A stretch of DNA of 64,000 nt from Streptomyces bungoensis. Its GTDB lineage: Bacteria; Actinomycetota; Actinomycetes; Streptomycetales; Streptomycetaceae. Shown piece after piece: positions 33,799-42,012 of the stretch (positions within the stretch are counted from its first letter, which is position 1; the number at the start of each line of letters is the position of its first letter). The stretch lies in contig NZ_KQ948852.1 in assembly GCF_001514215.1 (NCBI RefSeq), forward strand, positions 646,747 to 710,746, in the 5' to 3' direction. Made by a program: the position numbers and the translations under genes. Below the pieces are notes generated by a model. It was given only the letters and a program-made list of their open reading frames with translations, ran no database searches and was not told the DNA's origin.

Positions 33799-34383
33799 TC
33801 AGTCCGCCGCCTGGCGCCCCAGCCGGGCGCGCAGTTCGTCGAGTGGGACGCCGGCGCGTTCGAGGACCTCGACGGCCCGGGACTGCGGGTCCGCGACGAG
33901 CGCGGCGAGCAGATCGGTGCCCGCGACGCCGGACGCACCGCACTCCCGGGCGCGCCGGCCGGCGGCCTCCAGGGCGGCGCGCGCGACGGGCGACCAGTTC
34001 TCCCTGTCGCCCGCGGCACCGCCGGCTCGGGCCGGGCGGGGGACGACGGCGAGCGCGCCGGAGTCCTCCACGCTGCCCTGCCAGCGCAGCCCGTAGCCGA
34101 TGCTGCGCTGCACGAGGTAGCCCATCAGCCGGGCGAGGTGCGGCCCGACGGCGGCACGGACCTCGGCGTCGGACTCCAGGAGGGAGTGCAGCAGATGGGC
34201 GGTGTCGGTCTGGCGGTCCCCGTCCCGCACGGCCCTGCGGCGGGCACCCGCGACCACCGCTGCCTGCTCGGCGCCGGGCCAGGCGTCGTCGTCCGTGCGC
34301 GGTCCGCTCTCGCCGTGGGCGGCCTGGTGGGTCGTACCGGGTTGCACGTCCTCCACCCCATCAGACACGGCAGGCCGCGTCAT
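33799..34383 (-). CDS. Clp_N (Clp repeat) domain protein without ATPase
   Basis: About 194 residues with two Clp N-terminal repeats: AEQAAVVAGARRRAV...TAHLLHSLLESDAEVRAAVG and SPVARAALEAAGRRARECGASGVAGTDLLAALVAD. The AAA+ modules of ClpC/ClpA are absent, so it is a stand-alone substrate- or adaptor-binding domain of a type common in Streptomyces. The start is uncertain (ATG 34383 or GTG 34368), with no strong ribosome site. A regulator of the PadR family lies upstream on the same strand, 114 bases away. Confidence 0.78.
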   Translation of the reverse strand: MTRPAVSDGVEDVQPGTTHQAAHGESGPRTDDDAWPGAEQAAVVAGARRRAVRDGDRQTDTAHLLHSLLESDAEVRAAVGPHLARLMGYLVQRSIGYGLRWQGSVEDSGALAVVPRPARAGGAAGDRENWSPVARAALEAAGRRARECGASGVAGTDLLAALVADPQSRAVEVLERAGVPLDELRARLGRQAAD

Positions 34384-34497
34384 CCACGAGGGGAACCATG
34401 CGCGCGTCCCACGGAAAGTGGACAACCCCGCGCGGGATCTCATCCTCAAGGAGGAGATCAGGCCGATCCGACGGTTGCCGCAGCGGACCTGTGGACC

Positions 34498-35133
34498 TCA
34501 GTGCTCGTCGGCGAGGATCAGGTACAGCTTCTTGCGGGCTTCGTTCAGCACGACGAGCGCCTTCTCGCGCTGCTCCTTGCTGCCGGTGCTCCAGACCTGC
34601 CCGAACGCCTGCATCAAGCCGAAGCCGGCCTGCTGGACCTCGCCGAGGGCCTCCCAGTCGACCCCGCGCGAGGCATCCTCCCAGGGGGCGTCCGCACCCT
34701 CCTCGGCGGCGCTGCGGCCGGTGTCGGTGAGGGCGAACAGCTTCTTGCCGCCCTCGCTCTCGCTGGCGATCAGGCCCTCGTCCTCCAGCAGCTGGAGCGT
34801 GGGGTAGACCGAGCCGGGGCTGGGCTTCCACGCACCGCCGCTGCGCTCGGCGATCTCCTGGATCATCTCGTAGCCGTGCATGGGCCGCTCCTTGAGCAGG
34901 GCGAGGATCGAGGCGCGCACGTCACCGCGCCGCGCCCGCCCCCGCGGGCCGCCACGCCCGCGCGGCCCCCAGGGCCCCGGCCCGAAACCGGGCCCGCCCG
35001 GCCCCCACACCGGACCGCCGGGACCGAAGGGGCCGAACGCGGCCCGCAGCCCCTCGAAGCCACCGAAGGCACCCCGGCCGCCCCGGCTCGGACCCGCGTG
35101 GCCGTGACCGTGTTCGAATCCGTGCGTACGCAT
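34498..35133 (-). CDS. PadR family transcriptional regulator
   Basis: A 211-residue repressor. The first 70 residues are a Gly/Pro/Arg-rich disordered tail (GPFGPGGPVWGPGGPGFGPG). The PadR winged helix follows (VRASILALLKERPMHGYEMIQEIAERSGGAWKPSPGSVYPTLQLLEDEGLI), then a dimerising helical end (WEDAS...LILADEH). ATG 35133 has GGAG 8 bases upstream. A GATATATC palindrome upstream is a good autoregulatory operator. Such proteins often sense phenolics or antibiotics, but no target exporter is adjacent. Confidence 0.9.
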   Translation of the reverse strand: MRTHGFEHGHGHAGPSRGGRGAFGGFEGLRAAFGPFGPGGPVWGPGGPGFGPGPWGPRGRGGPRGRARRGDVRASILALLKERPMHGYEMIQEIAERSGGAWKPSPGSVYPTLQLLEDEGLIASESEGGKKLFALTDTGRSAAEEGADAPWEDASRGVDWEALGEVQQAGFGLMQAFGQVWSTGSKEQREKALVVLNEARKKLYLILADEH

Positions 35134-35198
35134 GCGGATCACTCCATTCCATCGTTGATCTATTGCGTCTGACTCGCGTCCCTTACGCGATGCGTCAA

Positions 35199-35208
35199 CG
35201 ATATATCG
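35199..35208. promoter_or_regulatory. CGATATATCG palindrome upstream of padR-type gene
   Basis: A perfect 10-bp AT-rich palindrome in a GC-rich background, about 65 bases upstream of the PadR ATG and just before a TTGACG (minus strand, 35197-35192) that could be a -35 box. The divergent PhzF start is about 105 bases away on the other side. Confidence 0.5.
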
Positions 35209-35313
35209 GAACCGATCGCATGACAAGGCTCTTCCGGGAGGTGCGCCGGGACGGGCCAGGACTCGCCGATTGGCCTTGGTCAGCGGCCTGCCGGGGGCTC
35301 TAGCGTCTGCGTC

Positions 35314-36126
35314 ATGCGTATCCGAATCGTCGACGCCTTCACCGACCGCCCCTTCACCGGCAACCCGGCCGGAGTCGTGCTCCTGGACGACGCCTTCCCG
35401 GAGGACGAGCGGCTGCAGAACGTGGCCCTGGAGGTCAACCACGCCGAAACGGCGTTCGCGCACCGCCTGCCCGGGGGCGGGGAGGCGGACTGGGCGCTGC
35501 GCTGGTTCACGCCCGTCGCCGAGGTCGCCATGTGCGGGCACGCCACGCTCGCCACGGCCCACGTCCTGCACACCAGCGGCGCCCACGACGGCCCGGTGCG
35601 GTTCGCCACCCGCAGCGGCGTCCTCATCGCCACGCCCGGCGCGGACGGCTGGATCACCCTGGACTTCCCGACCGCGCCGCTCACGCCGGTCGCGCCCCCG
35701 CCCGGACTCGCCGAGGCGCTCGGCGCCGACCCCGTCGCGGTCCACGACACCGGTCCCCAGGTGGGCGACCTGCTGGTGGAGCTGGCCGACGAGCAGACGG
35801 TGCGCGGACTCGCCCCCGACCTCAGGGCCCTGGCCGCGCACTCCTCGCGCGGCGTCATCGCCACCGCCCGCGCCGGCGCCCCGTCCGGCGGCCACGACTA
35901 CGTCTCGCGCTGCTTCTTCCCCCGGCTGGGCATCGACGAGGACCCGGTCACCGGCAGCGCCCACACCGCGCTGGCCCCGCACTGGTCCGCCCGCCTCGGC
36001 CGGGACGACCTCACCGGCCTGCAGGCGTCGCGCCGCGGCGGAGTGGTCCGCACCGGACTTCGCGGCGACCGCACGCTGCTGACCGGGCGCGCGGTCACGG
36101 TCATCGACGGCGAGCTGCTCGCCTGA
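35314..36126 (+). CDS. PhzF family isomerase/epimerase-like protein
   Basis: A 270-residue protein of the PhzF/diaminopimelate-epimerase fold. NPAGVVLLDD, the catalytic Glu in NHAETAF, MCGHATLATA and DEDPVTGSAHTALAP mark the two pseudo-symmetric halves and the substrate pocket. PhzF itself isomerises a phenazine precursor, but most genomic members have unknown substrates, and no phenazine genes are present. TAGCGT lies 10 bases before the ATG, suggesting a leaderless mRNA. Confidence 0.9.
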   Translation: MRIRIVDAFTDRPFTGNPAGVVLLDDAFPEDERLQNVALEVNHAETAFAHRLPGGGEADWALRWFTPVAEVAMCGHATLATAHVLHTSGAHDGPVRFATRSGVLIATPGADGWITLDFPTAPLTPVAPPPGLAEALGADPVAVHDTGPQVGDLLVELADEQTVRGLAPDLRALAAHSSRGVIATARAGAPSGGHDYVSRCFFPRLGIDEDPVTGSAHTALAPHWSARLGRDDLTGLQASRRGGVVRTGLRGDRTLLTGRAVTVIDGELLA

Positions 36127-36141
36127 CCCGCCGGCCGGGCG

Positions 36142-36936
36142 TCAGGCGGTCGGCAGCCAGCCGACCTTCCCCGCGAGCAGGGCGTAGCCGACGAACGCGC
36201 CGATGTCGAGCAGGGAGTGCGCGACGACCAGGGGGCCGACCCGCCGCCAGCGCCGGTACAGGAGGACGAAGACCACGCCCATCACCATGTTGCCGACGAA
36301 GCCGCCGACGCCCTGGTAGAGGTGGTACGAGCCGCGCAGCACCGCGCTGGCCACCAGCGCGGTCCCCGGGGTCCAGCCGAGCTGCCCCAGCCTGCGCAGC
36401 AGGTACCCGACGACGATGACCTCCTCCAGGATCGCGTTCTGCAGCGCGGACAGCACGAGCACGGGGTACTTCCACCACACGCCGGGCAGCGCCTCGGGGA
36501 CCACGGTGAGGTTGAAGCCGAGGCCGCGCGCGGCCAGGTAGAAGGCGATGCCGGTGCTGCCGATCACGGCCGCGACCGCGGCGCCCCGGCCGAGGTCGGG
36601 CCAGGGCCGGGTGCGGTCGAAGCCGAGCGTGCGCAGGCTCTCGCCCTCGCGCAGCAGGAGGTGGGCGACGAGGGCCACGGGGACCAGGGCGGTGGCGATG
36701 CCGAAGAGCTGCCAGGCGAGGTCGAGCCACGGGCGGCCGGGCGCCGCCGAGGCGTTGAGGGTGGCCGCCTGGTCCTTGAGCCCGCCCGGCTTGGTCACCG
36801 ACCCCACGAAGCTGATCAGCGCGGACACACCGCTCGCGCCGAGCGAGAGCCCGAGCACGAGCAGCGTCTCGTCCCGGAAGATCCGTCGCGAGAACCTGTC
36901 CCACGGGCCCGCCTCAGCCACCGGCTCAACCTCCAC
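36142..36936 (-). CDS. CPBP-family intramembrane protease homologue
   Basis: About 264 residues and about eight membrane helices. Motif 1 is seen as LEEVIVVGYLLRRL, with the two Glu but Val where Arg usually stands in EExxxR. Motif 2 is SYHLYQG and motif 3 has His in VAHSLLD. Eukaryotic CaaX proteases and bacterial bacteriocin-immunity proteins share the fold. GTG 36936 has GGGAG close upstream. The substituted Arg may reduce or alter activity. It converges with the PhzF gene with 15 bases between. Confidence 0.82.
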   Translation of the reverse strand: MEVEPVAEAGPWDRFSRRIFRDETLLVLGLSLGASGVSALISFVGSVTKPGGLKDQAATLNASAAPGRPWLDLAWQLFGIATALVPVALVAHLLLREGESLRTLGFDRTRPWPDLGRGAAVAAVIGSTGIAFYLAARGLGFNLTVVPEALPGVWWKYPVLVLSALQNAILEEVIVVGYLLRRLGQLGWTPGTALVASAVLRGSYHLYQGVGGFVGNMVMGVVFVLLYRRWRRVGPLVVAHSLLDIGAFVGYALLAGKVGWLPTA

Positions 36937-37299
36937 GCCACTCCCGCCGTCGATCCGGCTCTGCGAGCCCACAGCATGCCGGATGAACCTGAGGAGCGCT
37001 TGCCCGGGAGGGGGTTGCCGGTGCTGCCCCGGCGGGACGGGGAGAGGATGCGGGGCCGACGGCCCCGACGGCACGGCAGCGGAGGAGCGGACGAGCGGAC
37101 GGCAAGAGAGCGAAAACCCGCCGAGCGCTGGCCTGTTCCGCCTCGGCGCGGCCGACGGGAAGTCGTCCTACGGACTCCGGCCCGCACCGGGCGCGTCCGT
37201 GGACCGGGCTGGCCGGGCAGCCGCCGGGATGGGCGGACGTCACCCGACCGGGCCCGGCGCAGTCAGGACCCTTGGTCGTCCGCGCCCGCACGTCCAGCC

Positions 37300-37331
37300 G
37301 GGCCGGCCTGCCGCTACGGGCAGACCGGCCC
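37300..37331 (-). terminator. Terminator after the GCS2 ligase gene
   Basis: GGGCCGG(C)CTGCC / GGCAG(A)CCGGCCC forms a 12-bp interrupted stem 10-41 bases beyond the minus-strand stop at 37341. The remaining gap 36937-37299 is GC-rich upstream sequence of the CPBP gene; it contains a GGGGCC-GAC-GGCCCC hairpin but no gene I can support. Confidence 0.6.
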
Positions 37332-37340
37332 ACCGTCCGG

Positions 37341-38858
37341 TCACCCCAGCGGAACCGCCTCCGGCAGCCCCACCGGCCAGGTGTGGACCGGTTCGCCGAC
37401 GTGCATCAGCTCGGCGTAGCGGCGCGTGGTGGCGGCGAGGGCGGCGTCGCGGCCGAGGCCCTGCTCCAGGGCGCGGTGGAAGGTGGCCGCCTGCCAGGAG
37501 GCGCCGTTGACGCGGCGGCGGCAGCGCTCCTCGATGATGCCGAGGTAGAGGTCGCGGTCGGCGGGTTCGACGCCCCACGCGTCCAGGCCGGCCGAGGCCA
37601 GCGGAAGCAGTTCGTCGCGGACCAGGGTGACCGCGTCGACCTCGCCCGTGCCGCCGTACCGCCCCCGGCGCGGCCAGACGAAGCGCGCGTCGATGCCGTA
37701 CCGGCAGGCCGCGTCGAAGTTGGCCGCGGCCGCCTCGAAGGGCAGCCGGCTCCACAGCGGGCGCGACTCCTCGGCGAGGGCGCGCACCAGGCCGTAGTAG
37801 AAGGCCGCGTTGGCGATCACGTCGGTGATGGTCGGGCCGGCCGGCAGCACCCGGTTCTCCACCCGCAGGTGCGGAACGCCGTCCGCGATGTCGTAGACGG
37901 GCCGGTTCCACCGGTACACCGTCCCGTTGTGCAGGACGAGCTCGCTGAGCCGCGGGACGCCGCCGGCGTCCAGGACCTCCAGCGGGTCCTCGTCGTCGCA
38001 GATCGGCAGCAGCGCCGGGAAGAACCGCAGGTTCTCCTCGAAGAGGTCGAAGGCGGAGGTGATCCACCGCTCCCCGAACCAGGTGCGCGGCCGCACCCCC
38101 TGGGCCTGCAGCTCCGGCGGACGGGTGTCCGTGGCCTGCTGGAACAGCGGCGGCCGGGACTCGCGCCACAGCTCGTGCCCGAACAGGAACGGCGAGTTGG
38201 CCCCGACGGCGATCTGCGCGGCCGAGGCCACCTGCGCGGCGTTCCACACGTCCGCGAAGCGGCCGGGGGTGACCTGCAGGTGCAGCTGCACGGAGGTGCA
38301 CGCCGCCTCGGGCACGATCGACTTCGAGGTGCACCGGAGGTGCTCCACCCCGTCGATGTCGAGCAGGAAGTCCTCGCCGCGGGCGGAGACGATCTGGTCG
38401 TTGAGCAGGGTGTAGCGGTCCACCGCCGAGAGGTTGGAGGAGACCAGGTCGTCACGGCCGAGCGTCGGCAGGATGCCGATCATGACGATCCCGGCGTCGA
38501 CCTCGCCCGCCTTGCGGTCCGCGTACGCCAGCGAGGTGCGCAGCTCCTCGGCGAGGCGGTCGAATACCCGGCCGCCCAACCGGTGTGGTGCGATGTTGAC
38601 TTCCAGGTTGAACATGGCGAGTTCTGTTTGGAAATCGCGGCTCGCGATGCGCTCCAGCACCTCGCCGTTCAGCATTTTGGGCAGGCCGTCGGAACCCGCG
38701 AGATTCAGTTCGATCTCCACACCCATGAGGTTCTTGGGGCGGTCGAACCGCTTCTCGTCGAGCAGCCGCTCGAGTCCCGCCAGGCACTTCTGGAGCTTTT
38801 CGCGGTAGCGCTGGCGATCGGACAGGTCGAACTGCCCTGCCACGACCTTCTCCCCCAT
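37341..38858 (-). CDS. Glutamate-cysteine ligase family (GCS2) protein
   Basis: A 505-residue ATP-dependent carboxylate-amine ligase. LMGVEIELNLAG and NLEVNIAPHRLGG contain metal- and glutamate-binding acidic residues of the GCS2 fold; SVQLHLQVTPGRFADVWNAA and WFGERW follow. Actinomycetes make mycothiol and ergothioneine, and the EgtA enzyme of ergothioneine is a different family member normally beside egtB, absent here. Its product is therefore unknown, possibly another gamma-glutamyl compound. ATG 38858 has GGAGGG 8-9 bases upstream. Confidence 0.86.
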   Translation of the reverse strand: MGEKVVAGQFDLSDRQRYREKLQKCLAGLERLLDEKRFDRPKNLMGVEIELNLAGSDGLPKMLNGEVLERIASRDFQTELAMFNLEVNIAPHRLGGRVFDRLAEELRTSLAYADRKAGEVDAGIVMIGILPTLGRDDLVSSNLSAVDRYTLLNDQIVSARGEDFLLDIDGVEHLRCTSKSIVPEAACTSVQLHLQVTPGRFADVWNAAQVASAAQIAVGANSPFLFGHELWRESRPPLFQQATDTRPPELQAQGVRPRTWFGERWITSAFDLFEENLRFFPALLPICDDEDPLEVLDAGGVPRLSELVLHNGTVYRWNRPVYDIADGVPHLRVENRVLPAGPTITDVIANAAFYYGLVRALAEESRPLWSRLPFEAAAANFDAACRYGIDARFVWPRRGRYGGTGEVDAVTLVRDELLPLASAGLDAWGVEPADRDLYLGIIEERCRRRVNGASWQAATFHRALEQGLGRDAALAATTRRYAELMHVGEPVHTWPVGLPEAVPLG

Positions 38859-39426
38859 CGAAGTGTCCCTCCTCGGATGGGCGGGCCGCAGATCCGGCCG
38901 CCGGGGTCCCGGGTCAGGTGGGATGATGCCCACCGGAAGCGATCGATAACGTCCCACGCGGGCTCGGCACCCGCTACTCTGTGGGAATGTTCCCCGCGGC
39001 ACATTCACGGGGCATGAAGCAACGTGCAACTCCGTGTGCCCCGATAGCCTCGTGAAAAACGCCGACGACTTTCGGCCGACCGCGGAGACGGCGTATTACG
39101 AGGTCAGCGGCGCCCCCCGGGACGTGAAATCGGGATGATACACACAATTCTCCGGCCGATTGGCGCCTTGTCCCGCGAGCCGGAATACGTTAGCCGAAAC
39201 ATGGTCTGAACACGTGTCGTATAAACTCGCCGACAAGGCCTGAGGTTGGCGCCCGCGGTCTCGGTTCCTGTCGTGTTCCTGCCGTCAAGGTGACGGACGG
39301 CAGGCCTCAGCCGCACCCTCGTGCACCACTCCGGGCCCCCACCTCTCAGGCCACCCGTGAGCAGACAGCGCCGTCCGCCCCATCCTCCTCGCGCCGTCGC
39401 GCCTGTCGAACGAGAGGCGACCCACC
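38859..39426. other. 568-base promoter region without a gene
   Basis: No convincing gene. Features: a GGGAA-TG-TTCCC palindrome (38983-38994) about 125 bases upstream of the GCS2 ligase, a relatively AT-rich stretch at 39120-39235 with a TATAAACT box (39219-39226) facing the rightward gene, and an 8-bp hairpin CCTGCCGT/ACGGCAGG (39278-39304). The length suggests multiple regulated promoters for both divergent genes. Confidence 0.5.
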
Positions 39427-40011
39427 ATGCCGCTGCACGTGCCCCCTGCCCCCGCGCCCGCCCTGCGCTCCGTCCTGACGGCCCTCGGTTCCCCCACCGC
39501 GGTCCGTGAGGCGCGAACTCCGTCCCTGCGCGCCGCCCAGGGACCCGCGACGCCCGAACTCCCGCTTCCCGTCCATGTGCTGGACCGCATCACCCCGCAG
39601 GGCCTGTCCGCGACCCGACTGGCCGGCTGGCGCTTCCTGATCCGCTGCGGCGAGCGTGCGGTGGCCGCGGCGGACAGCATGCTGACCCCGGACGGCTGGG
39701 CCTTCTCGCACTTCTTCGAGGGCCCCTACATCCCGTCCACCGAGCGCGCGCTGCAGCAGGCCGAGGCGCTGCAACAGCCGTACCAGCCGCGCCTGCTGTC
39801 CGTGCCCGGTCTGTACATGCTCACGCTGTGGCTGCACGGCGACACCACCGCCGACGCCGCCGAGGGCCATCCGGCCGCGAGCGACCTGCTCGTGCCCCTC
39901 GCCCCGGCGCCTCCCGGCATCTCGGCCCACCGGCCCTATCAGGTAGCCGAGTTGCTCCCGGTCCTGACCCATCGCGCGACTCCCGTCAAGCTCCTCGGCT
40001 CCCCGGCCTGA
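39427..40011 (+). CDS. Hypothetical protein, Streptomyces type
   Basis: A 194-residue soluble protein I cannot place in a named family. A Pro/Ala-rich first 50 residues leads to a more ordered domain: LSATRLAGWRFLIRCGERAVAAADS, FSHFFEGPYIPSTERALQQAEAL and LLSVPGLYMLTLWLHGD. No signal peptide or catalytic motif is evident. ATG 39427 follows GAGAGG at suitable spacing. A strong terminator follows the stop. I recall that similar proteins are conserved among streptomycetes, but their role is unknown. Confidence 0.75.
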   Translation: MPLHVPPAPAPALRSVLTALGSPTAVREARTPSLRAAQGPATPELPLPVHVLDRITPQGLSATRLAGWRFLIRCGERAVAAADSMLTPDGWAFSHFFEGPYIPSTERALQQAEALQQPYQPRLLSVPGLYMLTLWLHGDTTADAAEGHPAASDLLVPLAPAPPGISAHRPYQVAELLPVLTHRATPVKLLGSPA

Positions 40012-40021
40012 ACGGCACCCG

Positions 40022-40055
40022 CGTACCCCGCTCCCCGTGAGGGAAGCGGGGTACG
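40022..40055 (+). terminator. Strong terminator after the 194-residue hypothetical
   Basis: CGTACCCCGCT (40022-40032) pairs with AGCGGGGTACG (40045-40055), with CCC/GGG pairing possible inside, 11 bases after the stop. The rest of the 311-base gap to 40322 contains no gene; it should hold the promoter of the DUF5999 gene. Confidence 0.75.
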
Positions 40056-40322
40056 GCCGTGTTTTCCGGCCGCCCGCGCACGCTCACCCTTCGCTCGTAC
40101 GAGCAATTCCACGCTCCGAAGAGCCGGATAGGGATCTCTGCCCGGCGGACTAGCCCTTTATGGCCATCCAGAACCACCCGAAGTGACAGTGCGGTTGGAA
40201 TGAACCGTCCGGGCGGGTGACGCGTCATGAACCTGTGAGAAGCGGTGCTGCGAAATCCCTGCGGAACGACGCCCTGAGGGCAACACTGGGTTCCGACCGA
40301 CTTATCACCACGGGGGACGGAC

Positions 40323-40559
40323 ATGACCACAACCAAGCGAGAGATCCCTTCCATGTGCCAGCACCAGCCACCGTGTCCGCCAGCCGAATCCGCCGACCGG
40401 GAGTCCGCCCGCCTCGTGGCGCACCACCCGGAGCAGGGGTGGAGCCTGCTGTGCAACGGCGTCCTGCTCTTCGAGGACACCGGTGAGCTTCTGCCCGACG
40501 GCCGCGTCATCGCCCCGCACCGCCCGCTCGGTGCGGATCAGGTGATGACCGCCGCCTGA
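40323..40559 (+). CDS. DUF5999 family small protein
   Basis: A 78-residue protein with the DUF5999 pattern: MCQHQPPCPPAESADRESARLVAHHPEQG, then WSLLCNGVLLFEDTGELLPDGR and APHRPL. Conserved Cys and His residues (CQHQPPC) suggest a small metal or redox site. This family is abundant in streptomycetes and has no proven function. ATG 40323 is used; an internal ATG at 40353 would start directly at MCQHQ and is possible. A hairpin follows at 40568. Confidence 0.85.
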   Translation: MTTTKREIPSMCQHQPPCPPAESADRESARLVAHHPEQGWSLLCNGVLLFEDTGELLPDGRVIAPHRPLGADQVMTAA

Positions 40560-40567
40560 ACCACACG

Positions 40568-40593
40568 CCGGGCGGTTCCGCCGCACCGCCCGG
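40568..40593 (+). terminator. Hairpin after the DUF5999 gene
   Basis: CCGGGCGG and CCGCCCGG, 8 bp, with a 10-base loop, starting 9 bases after the stop. Confidence 0.5.
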
Positions 40594-40654
40594 TGACCTG
40601 AGGGGCCGGCCGCACACGCACGGTGCGCTCCGGCCCCGACCTGTGTCCCGGGGT

Positions 40655-40671
40655 GGCTACGGTCCGTAGCC
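40655..40671 (-). terminator. Hairpin after the xylanase gene
   Basis: GGCTACG-GTC-CGTAGCC, a 7-bp stem with a 3-base loop, located 6 bases beyond the xylanase stop on the minus strand. Confidence 0.5.
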
Positions 40672-40676
40672 GGACG

Positions 40677-41720
40677 CTACCGCAGCGCCTCGCGCAGGGC
40701 CGCGTAGGCCGGCTTGGGGTTCAGCTGCTCGTCCCAGGGCAGGGCCGCGCCCTCGCCCGGGAAGACCGCCGGGATCCAGGAGTACTTGTCGGTGAAGTCC
40801 CAGACGGTCACGCCCACGCAGCGGCGGACCGCCAGGCAGGCCTCGGTGAGGTCGCGGTACCACGTGGCCTGCTCCGCCAGCTTCTCGCCGGTCGCGGGCA
40901 GTTGCATCCGGACGTCGACCTCGGTGAGGGCGGTGTCGAGACCGAGGCGGGAGAACCGGGCCAGGTTCTCCTGGACGGTGGCGGGATAGCCGTACTGCAG
41001 GGCCAGGTGCGCCTGGAGACCTATGCCGTTCAGGGGCACGCCCTGCGCCCTGAGGTCCTGCGCCAGCCGGTAGTAGGCGTCGCTCTTCGGGCCGACGGCC
41101 TCGATGTTGTAGTCGTTGAGGTACAGCCTCGCGTGCGGGTCGGCCTGGTGCGCCCAGCGCAGCGCGTCCGCGATGTAGCCGGGGCCGAGCGTCCGGTACC
41201 AGATGGTGTCGCGGTAGGTGCCGTCCTCGTTGAAGGCCTCGTTGACGACGTCCCAGGAGTAGACCTTGCCCCGGTAGTGCCGCACCTCGGTGAGGATGTG
41301 CTTCTTCAGCACGGCCCGCAGCTCGCTCGCGGTCCACTGCCGGGAGGTGAGCCAGTCCGGCAACTGGCTGTGCCAGACCAGGGTGTGGGCGCGGACCCGC
41401 TGGTGATTCGCCCGGGACAGCCGCACGATCTGGTCGCCGTCGGTCCAGTCGAAGACGCCCTGCCGCGGCTCGGTGGCGTACCACTTCATGCCGTTGCCGG
41501 GCGTGATCATGTCGAACTCGCTGCCGAGGATCTTGGTGTAGGCACTGTCGGTGAGTTCGGGGTTGTCGGTGGCGCTGCCGAAGTAGCGGCCGTGCCGGTG
41601 GGCGAGTTCGGCCAGGGTGGGCTGGCGTTCGTGGGCCTGGGCGGCGGGTCCGGTGGCCAGGCCTGCCGCCACGAGGACGGCCGCGAGGGCGCCGGCGAGT
41701 CTGAGGCGCGTCATGGGCAT
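40677..41720 (-). CDS. Secreted GH10 endo-1,4-beta-xylanase
   Basis: A 347-residue exported xylanase. A signal peptide of about 29 residues (RLRLAGALAAVLVAAGLATGPAAQAH) precedes a complete GH10 barrel. Acid/base Glu161 is in WDVVNEAF and nucleophile Glu267 in TEVDVRM; NHQRVRAHTLVWHSQLPDW is also diagnostic. It cuts xylan outside the cell. There is no carbohydrate-binding module or linker, unlike many Streptomyces xylanases. ATG 41720 has AGGAG 7 bases upstream. Two CGAAAGTTTCG palindromes upstream indicate repression in the absence of xylan. Confidence 0.95.
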   Translation of the reverse strand: MPMTRLRLAGALAAVLVAAGLATGPAAQAHERQPTLAELAHRHGRYFGSATDNPELTDSAYTKILGSEFDMITPGNGMKWYATEPRQGVFDWTDGDQIVRLSRANHQRVRAHTLVWHSQLPDWLTSRQWTASELRAVLKKHILTEVRHYRGKVYSWDVVNEAFNEDGTYRDTIWYRTLGPGYIADALRWAHQADPHARLYLNDYNIEAVGPKSDAYYRLAQDLRAQGVPLNGIGLQAHLALQYGYPATVQENLARFSRLGLDTALTEVDVRMQLPATGEKLAEQATWYRDLTEACLAVRRCVGVTVWDFTDKYSWIPAVFPGEGAALPWDEQLNPKPAYAALREALR

Positions 41721-41758
41721 GGTGCGGCTCCTGTCTCTGGGAAGGGGTGCGCTTGCCT

Positions 41759-41769
41759 CGAAAGTTTCG
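41759..41769. promoter_or_regulatory. Xylanase operator-like palindrome, proximal copy
   Basis: CGAAAGTTTCG, a perfect palindrome 39 bases upstream of the xylanase ATG. Identical to the distal copy at 41870. Sites of the CGAA-N-TTCG style upstream of Streptomyces xylanase genes have been described; I recall this only in outline. Confidence 0.7.
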
Positions 41770-41869
41770 ATGCGATTTCCGCACGTTCCGAGCGGCGACT
41801 CTAGGAACGCGGCCGGAGGGGCGTCAAGGTGTCGCGCACAAGCCGCCCTCATGAGCGCCTCACGGGTCA

Positions 41870-41880
41870 CGAAAGTTTCG
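41870..41880. promoter_or_regulatory. Xylanase operator-like palindrome, distal copy
   Basis: A second exact CGAAAGTTTCG, 111 bases from the first, near ten helical turns, so a looping repressor is conceivable. It abuts a GGCGGGGCG/CGCCCCGCC hairpin (41880-41904). Confidence 0.65.
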
Positions 41881-42012
41881 GCGGGGCGGCACGACCGCCC
41901 CGCCGACTGGTCGGATCGCCCGCGCGGGAGTGGGATGGGAGGTGAACCTGCTCGCGGGCCCGGCCGGAGGAGGACGCGAGGACGCTCGCGGGCCGTGAGG
42001 AACGGTGGAGTC

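Noticed and set aside
32686..35172. 828-residue plus-strand frame across EamA, Clp_N and PadR genes
   Set aside because: Spans three well-supported minus-strand genes and has low-complexity Arg/Gly/His composition.
37341..38858. GCS2 ligase as ergothioneine enzyme EgtA
   Set aside because: No egtB, egtC or egtD neighbours and no specific motif; left as a generic GCS2 ligase.
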